From: Frankiales bacterium
GTDB lineage: Bacteria; Actinomycetota; Actinomycetes; Mycobacteriales; Jatrophihabitantaceae
Assembly: GCA_025963265.1 (NCBI GenBank)
Contig: JAOPUY010000537.1
Coordinates: 1-6,264, forward strand
Direction of reading: 5' to 3'
Length of the DNA: 6,264 bases
A program made the translations under genes and the position numbers. Within the stretch, counting starts at the first letter, position 1; the number at the start of each line of letters is the position of its first letter. This document shows, piece by piece, positions 1-4,009 of this stretch. The notes under the pieces are model-generated. The model ran no database searches, was not told where the DNA came from, and was given only the letters and a program-made list of their open reading frames with translations.

Positions 1-516
1 CTGCATCGGCTGGCCCTGCTCGGGGCCTCGACGCAGCTGTTCGTGGTGGAGACCATGGGCGCGCGTCCACGGGCTATCGTCTGGGCGGTGCTGGCCGGCT
101 CGCTGTCCTGGTTGACCGAGATCGAGCAGCTGGTCGCCTCGAGCGGGTGCAAGGCCGTCTTCATGCCGATCCGCCCGCTCACGTTGCAAGCCTGGGCCGA
201 GTTGGACGAGCGGACGCTGCGCAACGCGACCAGCCGGCTCGCCCAACAGCTGGCCAGCGTCGGCGAGGGCGAACGGATCGGAGCGGCCCACGCCGACGGG
301 CTCGACCAGGCCCGCGCCGCGATCATGCGGCGGGCGCAGTCGGCCCGCGCGCTGTTGGGCGAGCTGGATGACGCGGTCCTGGACTGTCATCGGCTCGAGC
401 GGCTGGTGCCGAGCTCGCTGCTCGCCCAGCGGGCGGCGGCGGTCAGAGCGCTGGAGCGCTTGGACGAGGAGTATTGCTCGACCAATGGCGGCGTTCCGGA
501 GATCTGGCCGTTCTGA
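1..516 (+). CDS. Unrecognised helix-rich protein, 5' end cut by the window edge
   Basis: I do not recognise this protein family. The frame is open from the first base to the TGA at 514-516, giving 171 visible residues. GTG codons at 43 and 46 or ATG at 55 could be starts, but codons before 43 are in frame without a stop and show the same G/C-rich third positions, so the true start is probably left of the window. The first third is moderately hydrophobic (around AIVWAVLAGSLSWL) without being a clear membrane segment. The rest is rich in Ala, Leu, Arg and Glu and should be mostly alpha-helical, possibly coiled (roughly visible residues 60-155). It ends in a less regular tail, STNGGVPEIWPF. Three cysteines are scattered and form no obvious metal site. 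The next gene on the same strand begins 117 bp on, so shared transcription is possible but not shown. Function unknown. Confidence 0.6.
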   Translation: MHRLALLGASTQLFVVETMGARPRAIVWAVLAGSLSWLTEIEQLVASSGCKAVFMPIRPLTLQAWAELDERTLRNATSRLAQQLASVGEGERIGAAHADGLDQARAAIMRRAQSARALLGELDDAVLDCHRLERLVPSSLLAQRAAAVRALERLDEEYCSTNGGVPEIWPF

Positions 517-554
517 TTCACCCTCCGATCACCCCGGCGCTGTCTTCTCTCGGT

Positions 555-590
555 CTCCAAGGTTTGCTTCACTTTCCAAAATACTTGGCG
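555..590 (+). promoter_or_regulatory. AT-rich patch with CCAA/TTGG dyad, candidate promoter or operator region
   Basis: This is the least GC-rich stretch of the 517-633 spacer. It holds CCAA (576-579) and TTGG (585-588) as a short inverted repeat around a five-base centre, and another CCAAG at 557-561 that can also pair with CTTGG at 584-588. No -35/-10 pair with normal spacing is convincing. Its position before a gene for a DNA-binding protein makes autoregulation conceivable, but that is inference. Confidence 0.25.
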
Positions 591-598
591 GGGAGCCG

Positions 599-637
599 AT
601 GACTGAGGGGTAGTACACCGAAATGCGCGCACTGTGA
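599..637 (+). promoter_or_regulatory. Leader with two tandem four-codon mini-ORFs, the second overlapping the HTH gene start
   Basis: Two minimal reading frames lie just before the HTH gene. ATG at 599 reads M-T-E-G-stop (599-613) and is preceded closely by a purine run GGGGAG (590-595). ATG at 623 reads M-R-A-L-stop (623-637), with GAGGGG at 605-610 about 12 bases before it. The TGA of the second overlaps the GTG start of the main gene at 634 as GTGA, a layout compatible with translational coupling. The main GTG has no good Shine-Dalgarno sequence of its own. The frames are so short that chance is a real possibility. Confidence 0.25.
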
Positions 638-1068
638 CGGCGGTTGAGGCCGCGCCACTCCCGCCCAGGATCGCCACCCTGCTGCAGGAGGCGCACGCGG
701 CCGAATTGATCGCGGTCGGATCAGGGCGGCGGGTCGCCTGGCGGACCACTCGCCAGGTGCTGGGGGCCGTGTTGGAAGCGGGCTACGCCACCTCGGCCGT
801 GGCTGACTGCTTGCGCATCTCGGCCGGCGAGGTGCGAGCGCGGGCGACCGCCGACGGTTGGCTGGCCGACTCGACGATCAGCGCGCTGACCGGGTTCAGC
901 TCGGAGGTGATCGCCGGCTGGCACGATCTCGGCCTGCTGCCCACCCGCCGGCTCGGACCGGGCGGCCGGTTCCACTATCCGGCCGCCGACGTCGTCGACC
1001 TACTGGCCTCAGTTCGGCTGAATCCGACGATCTCTCGACACCGATTTCGGCGAGGCCCGGAAACCTGA
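634..1068 (+). CDS. Small putative DNA-binding protein with two helix-turn-helix segments, the second MerR-like
   Basis: A 144-residue soluble protein, probably a DNA-binding regulator or excisionase-like accessory factor. Residues about 40-76 resemble a simple helix-turn-helix: a helix, a turn around AGYATS, then AVADCLRISAGEVRARA. Residues about 79-125 resemble the MerR/excisionase winged-helix module: ISALTGFSSEVIAGWHDLGLLP, an arginine-containing wing, and then G-R-F-H-Y-P leading into a helix that would carry the next contact (AADVVDLLASV). There is no effector domain or dimerisation coiled coil of the kind full MerR regulators carry, and the tail after residue 130 is short and basic (RHRFRR). 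The start is GTG at 634, the first start codon after an in-frame TGA at 604-606. It lacks a clear Shine-Dalgarno sequence, so translation may depend on the overlapping mini-ORF or be leaderless. The gene ends 3 bp from the stop of the opposing glycosyltransferase. Targets are unknown and the HTH calls rest on pattern recognition only. Confidence 0.75.
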   Translation: MTAVEAAPLPPRIATLLQEAHAAELIAVGSGRRVAWRTTRQVLGAVLEAGYATSAVADCLRISAGEVRARATADGWLADSTISALTGFSSEVIAGWHDLGLLPTRRLGPGGRFHYPAADVVDLLASVRLNPTISRHRFRRGPET

Positions 1069-1071
1069 TCG

Positions 1072-2991
1072 CTACTTCGTCAGCTGGTAGACCGTCGTGC
1101 CGCCGACCGTCGTCGCGGTGTAATTCGCCGCGACCCAGCTGCTGATGGCGCTGTAGGCGTTTGCGCCGCCGCCCGGACCGCCGCGCAGGCCGCCGCCTTG
1201 GCCACCCCCCGCGGAGCCCTCGCTGACGAAGTAGCCGATCTGGCCGTGGGCGACCAAGGATTGGAACTGGGCGAGCGTGATGGCGTTGTCGCTGCCGTCG
1301 AAGCCGCCGATCGACATCACCGCCTGGCCGCTGGCCAGCTCCAGCGGGCCGGCGGTCATCGAACTGCTGGTCGCGGCCGCCCACCTGGCGGTGCTGGCCT
1401 GCAACAGCGCGGTCAAAGCCGCGGACGTCTGGCTGCCACCGCCACCGGCACCGCCACCGCCAAAGCCGCCGCCAAAGCCACTGCTGGCGGTCGAGCCGAC
1501 GGTCGGAGTCGCGCCGGTGTGGGCCACGCTCGCGGTCGAGAGCGCATAGGCTCCAGAACCGCCGAGGAACACCGCGGCGGCAACGACACCGGCCACCAGC
1601 GTGGCCCGGGTCCAGTGCCGGGCCATGAACAACACCAGGGCGGCGAAGATGGCCAGGCCGAGGACGAGGTAGCGCAGCTCCGGGTGCCAGCTCGGCGTCT
1701 GGAGCAGCAGGTGATAGCTCCAGTAGCCGGTCGCGGCGATCATCAGGGCGCCGGTCAGCTGCGCGAACAGCTCGGTGCGCTGGCGCCACACCAGCGTGCC
1801 GGTGATCGCGACGAGGGCGGCGATGGCTGGGGCCAATGCCACTGTGTAGTAAGGGTGAATCGTGCCCTGCATGTAACTGAACACCAGCCCGGTGCCGAGC
1901 AGCCAGCCGCCCCACAGCACCAACGAGGCGCGGGTGCGGTCGGTGCGAGGGGCGCGCCGGGTCATCCAGAGGCCGCCGATCAGCGCGATCAGCGCGGCCG
2001 GAAGCAGCCAGGAGATCTGCAACGCCATCTGCTCGCTGAACAGCCGGGTGATGCCGGTCGCGCCGCCGAACGCGGACGATCCCGCGCCGCCCCCACCGCC
2101 GCCCCCGCCACCGGCCCCGAGGCCGCCGTTGCCGCTGCCACCGAAGAGCCGGCCGAACCCGTTGTAGCCGAAGGCCAAATTCAAGATGTTGTTGTCGGTC
2201 GAGCCACCGACGTAGGGCCGGTCCGCCGCCGGGGTGAGCTCGACGATCGCGACCCACCAGCCCGCACCGACCACCAGCGCGGCCAGCGAAGCCAGCAGCT
2301 GCAGGATCCGCTTGCCCAGCCGGGGCGGTCCCGCGAGGAGATAGGCCAGTCCGAGGGCGGGCACCACCAGCAGGGCTTGGCCCATCTTGGTGATGAATCC
2401 GAATCCGACGGCGCCGCCGGCCAGCAGCAGCCAGCCGGTGCGTCCCGAATCGATCGCCCGGACGACGCAGTAGGCCGCGGCGACCAACAGCAGGACGAGT
2501 AACGCGTCGGGGTTGTTGAACCGGAACATCAGAGCGGCCGCCGGCGTCAGCGCCAATGTCGCGCCGGCGATCAGGGCCGCCGCCGGGCCGGACACTCGCC
2601 GGACCGCGCCGTAGAGCAGGGCCACGGCGAGGACGCCCTCGACGGCCTGCGGCGCCAGCATGCTCCAAGAGGAGAAGCCGAAGATCCGTCCGGAGAGCTC
2701 CATGACCCACAGCGACGCCGGCGGCTTGTCGACGGTGATGAAGTTCGAGGAGTCGAACGAGCCGAACAGGAAGGCCTTCCAGCTCTTCGTGCCGGCCTGC
2801 ACGGCTGAGGCGTAAAACGAGTTGGCGTAGCCCGAGGACGACAGATTCACCAGGTAGAGCAGGGCAGTTCCGCCCAATAAAGCCAGCAGCGAGGGCCGCG
2901 CCCAGCGCGGGTCGCCATTGTCGGAGTTCGGCGGGAAGCCGCCGATCGGAGGAGTGGAGCGCGTGGCCGAGCGCGGAAGCGTCGAGGTCAT
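1072..2991 (-). CDS. GT39-family (ArnT/PMT-like, YkcB-type) membrane glycosyltransferase
   Basis: A multi-pass membrane enzyme expected to transfer a sugar from a polyprenyl-phosphate carrier to an acceptor on the outer face of the membrane; sugar and acceptor are unknown. From ATG 2991 it has 639 residues. A disordered N-terminus precedes a first membrane helix (about 33-49). A long extracytoplasmic loop follows with F-D-S-S-N-F-I-T-V-D-K-P-P (near 79-91), the conserved acidic region of this family. About eleven further hydrophobic helices run to about residue 485. Loop 284-310 contains nine consecutive glycines. A soluble C-terminal domain (about 520-639), with its own glycine-rich inserts at 506-520 and 594-609, ends in ATTVGGTTVYQLTK, as in YkcA/YkcB-like proteins. 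ATG 2991 has GGGA six bases upstream; TTG at 3003 is an alternative four codons earlier with no such site. It follows the GT2 gene by 43 bp, so the two are probably co-transcribed. The fold and family are clear; the substrate is not. Confidence 0.93.
   Translation of the reverse strand: MTSTLPRSATRSTPPIGGFPPNSDNGDPRWARPSLLALLGGTALLYLVNLSSSGYANSFYASAVQAGTKSWKAFLFGSFDSSNFITVDKPPASLWVMELSGRIFGFSSWSMLAPQAVEGVLAVALLYGAVRRVSGPAAALIAGATLALTPAAALMFRFNNPDALLVLLLVAAAYCVVRAIDSGRTGWLLLAGGAVGFGFITKMGQALLVVPALGLAYLLAGPPRLGKRILQLLASLAALVVGAGWWVAIVELTPAADRPYVGGSTDNNILNLAFGYNGFGRLFGGSGNGGLGAGGGGGGGGGAGSSAFGGATGITRLFSEQMALQISWLLPAALIALIGGLWMTRRAPRTDRTRASLVLWGGWLLGTGLVFSYMQGTIHPYYTVALAPAIAALVAITGTLVWRQRTELFAQLTGALMIAATGYWSYHLLLQTPSWHPELRYLVLGLAIFAALVLFMARHWTRATLVAGVVAAAVFLGGSGAYALSTASVAHTGATPTVGSTASSGFGGGFGGGGAGGGGSQTSAALTALLQASTARWAAATSSSMTAGPLELASGQAVMSIGGFDGSDNAITLAQFQSLVAHGQIGYFVSEGSAGGGQGGGLRGGPGGGANAYSAISSWVAANYTATTVGGTTVYQLTK
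1435..1479 (-). repeat. Glycine-rich segment of the GT39 gene before the C-terminal domain
   Basis: About fifteen codons alternate glycine blocks with Phe and Ala (GFGGGFGGGGAGGGG), joining the last membrane helix to the soluble C-terminal domain. A second glycine-rich stretch lies within that domain at 1165-1212. Such inserts are common in actinobacterial members of this family and look like flexible linkers. Confidence 0.7.
2086..2112 (-). repeat. Run of nine glycine codons in the GT39 gene
   Basis: Nine consecutive GGN codons encode an uninterrupted glycine run in the large extracytoplasmic loop of the glycosyltransferase, within a longer Gly/Ser/Ala-rich stretch. It reads as a C-rich tract on the + strand. 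It is probably a flexible linker, and the low-complexity DNA could be prone to slippage. Confidence 0.8.
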
Positions 2992-3034
2992 GGAGGGTCC
3001 CAATTCGATCGGTGGCGGTGGAAAACCGGGTCGG

Positions 3035-3865
3035 TCAGGCGGGTTGCTCGCGACGACGGCTCAGCCGCCAGACGCCTTTAAGATCCTTGACTGCGGTGTC
3101 GAGGAGGTCCACCCGGCTGTCCGGATCGTCGATCCAGTCGACGGGCACTTCATAGACCCGAAGTCCGGCCCGCTGGGCCAGCACCAATAGCTCGGTGTCG
3201 AAGAACCAGCCGTTGTCCTGGATCTGGGGCAGCAGAGCCATCGCCGCCGGCTTGGTGATCGCCTTGAAACCGCATTGGGCGTCGCTGAAGCGGGCGCGCA
3301 GCGTCAGGCGCAGAATCAGGTTGTAGCAACGGGAGATGAGCTCGCGCTTGCGGCCGCGGATGATGCGGGCGCCGCGGGCGAGCCGGCTTCCGATGGCCAA
3401 GTCGCTGTGGCCGGACACCAAGGGCGCTAGGAGCGGAAGCACGGCGCCCAGATCGGTCGAGAGGTCGACGTCCATGTAGGCCAGCACGTGCGCGTCGCTT
3501 TCCGTCCAGACGGCTCGCAACGCTCGGCCGCGGCCCTTCTCGCTCAGGCGGCGGACGGCGACGTGCTCAAGGTTGCGCTGCAGGTACCGAGCCACGGTCC
3601 ACGTCGCATCGGTGCTGGCGTTGTCGACAATGGTGATCCGAAAAGTGGTGGGCAGCGTCGCGGTCAGATGGTCGTGCAACTTCCGCACGCTGGCCGCCAG
3701 GGAGTGCACCTCGTTGTAAACCGGAATCGCGATGTCGACCATGGGAGTGGCGAACTCGCCGCGGGCCGGCAGCGTCAGCAGGCCGGGGTCGGCGAGCACG
3801 GTGACCGGCGGCTGCGGGCGCGGCTGCGGGTGCGGGTGCGGGTGCGGGTGCGTCAGTGAGGTCAT
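3035..3865 (-). CDS. GT2 polyprenyl-phosphate sugar synthase-like glycosyltransferase (YkcC/ALG5-like)
   Basis: A 276-residue enzyme of glycosyltransferase family 2, expected to move a sugar from a nucleotide donor to a polyprenyl phosphate at the cytoplasmic face of the membrane. The GT-A fold is visible: VDIAIPVYNE (43-52) starts the nucleotide-binding strand, VDNASTD (80-86) follows, and M-D-V-D (131-134) is the metal-binding DxD motif. DAQCGFKA (195-202) and W-F-F-D-T-E-L-L (220-227) are hallmarks shared with dolichyl-phosphate glucosyltransferases. There are no obvious membrane helices, unlike GT2 enzymes fused to GtrA-type tails. Residues 6-20 form an unusual His-Pro then Gln/Arg-Pro tail. 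The start at ATG 3865 is supported by GGGAG at 3877-3873, seven bases upstream. Met42, at 3742, begins the conserved domain but has no good ribosome-binding site. The GT39 gene follows by 43 bp. The neighbour suggests that it consumes the lipid-linked product; donor sugar undetermined. Confidence 0.94.
   Translation of the reverse strand: MTSLTHPHPHPHPQPRPQPPVTVLADPGLLTLPARGEFATPMVDIAIPVYNEVHSLAASVRKLHDHLTATLPTTFRITIVDNASTDATWTVARYLQRNLEHVAVRRLSEKGRGRALRAVWTESDAHVLAYMDVDLSTDLGAVLPLLAPLVSGHSDLAIGSRLARGARIIRGRKRELISRCYNLILRLTLRARFSDAQCGFKAITKPAAMALLPQIQDNGWFFDTELLVLAQRAGLRVYEVPVDWIDDPDSRVDLLDTAVKDLKGVWRLSRRREQPA
3813..3852 (-). repeat. Hexanucleotide tandem repeat encoding the His-Pro tail of the GT2
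   Basis: On the + strand TGCGGG occurs four times in perfect tandem (3825-3848) plus a partial copy (3849-3852), with a further exact copy at 3813-3818 and a degenerate unit between. Read on the - strand it gives CAC-CCG codon pairs (His-Pro), grading into Gln-Pro and Arg-Pro. Because the unit is six bases, gain or loss of copies would change tail length without shifting the frame. Confidence 0.85.
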
Positions 3866-4009
3866 CGTGGAACTCCCAATGTTCAGCGGTCTCGTGACCA
3901 GATTGGGATTTGAAACTGTCTAGGACCTGTTCAGATGCCGCGATTTCGCAACGAGGATCCAAAGAGAGCCCACAGGGACCGCGCAGTCAGCCCGCAGCGG
4001 GCGCGCAGG
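3866..4009 (-). other. Spacer between sbcC and the glycosyltransferase pair
   Basis: This 144-bp stretch separates the stop of sbcC from the GT2 start. It is long enough for a separate promoter, and its GT2-proximal half is more AT-rich than its surroundings, but I could not find a -35/-10 pair with acceptable spacing. A small hairpin GCCCG-CAG-CGGGC (3990-4002) sits just after the sbcC stop without a following T-run, so it is at best a weak terminator. Whether the pair is transcribed independently of sbcC is unresolved. Confidence 0.5.
3873..3908 (-). promoter_or_regulatory. Inverted repeat overlapping the GT2 ribosome-binding site
   Basis: TCCCAAT (3908-3902 read on the - strand) is perfectly complementary to ATTGGGA (3880-3874), 21 bases apart. 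A nested GGTC/GACC pair (3899-3896 with 3891-3888) lies inside. In the transcript the second arm contains most of the GGGAG Shine-Dalgarno sequence (3877-3873) that serves ATG 3865. The folded form would hide the ribosome-binding site. The same dyad could instead be a protein-binding operator. Confidence 0.4.

Noticed and set aside
387..749. 120-residue - strand frame across the spacer between the first two genes
   Set aside because: It overlaps both + strand genes antisense, has no recognisable motif and shows weaker codon bias than the + strand frames.
1041..1050. Small palindrome CCGATTTCGG near the end of the HTH gene as a terminator
   Set aside because: It has a four-base stem with a two-base loop inside coding sequence and no T-run.
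1198..2502. 434-residue open frame on the + strand opposite the GT39 gene
   Set aside because: It is antisense to a clearly recognisable membrane enzyme. Its product is a low-complexity Gly/Gln/Arg/Ala mix with no motif, as expected from the opposite strand of GC-rich coding DNA.
896..2710. 604-residue open frame on the - strand overlapping the GT39 gene in another frame
   Set aside because: The translation is arginine- and glycine-rich without any family signature, while the overlapping frame holds a full GT39 protein. It is a GC-rich shadow frame.
3825..3852. TGCGGG repeats as a CRISPR or integration-site repeat
   Set aside because: The units are six bases long, contiguous and within a coding frame. 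There are no spacers and no associated genes.
3990..4002. Hairpin GCCCG-CAG-CGGGC just after the sbcC stop as a possible intrinsic terminator
   Set aside because: The stem is only five base pairs and no T-run follows on the - strand. Such short GC hairpins are frequent by chance in this composition.
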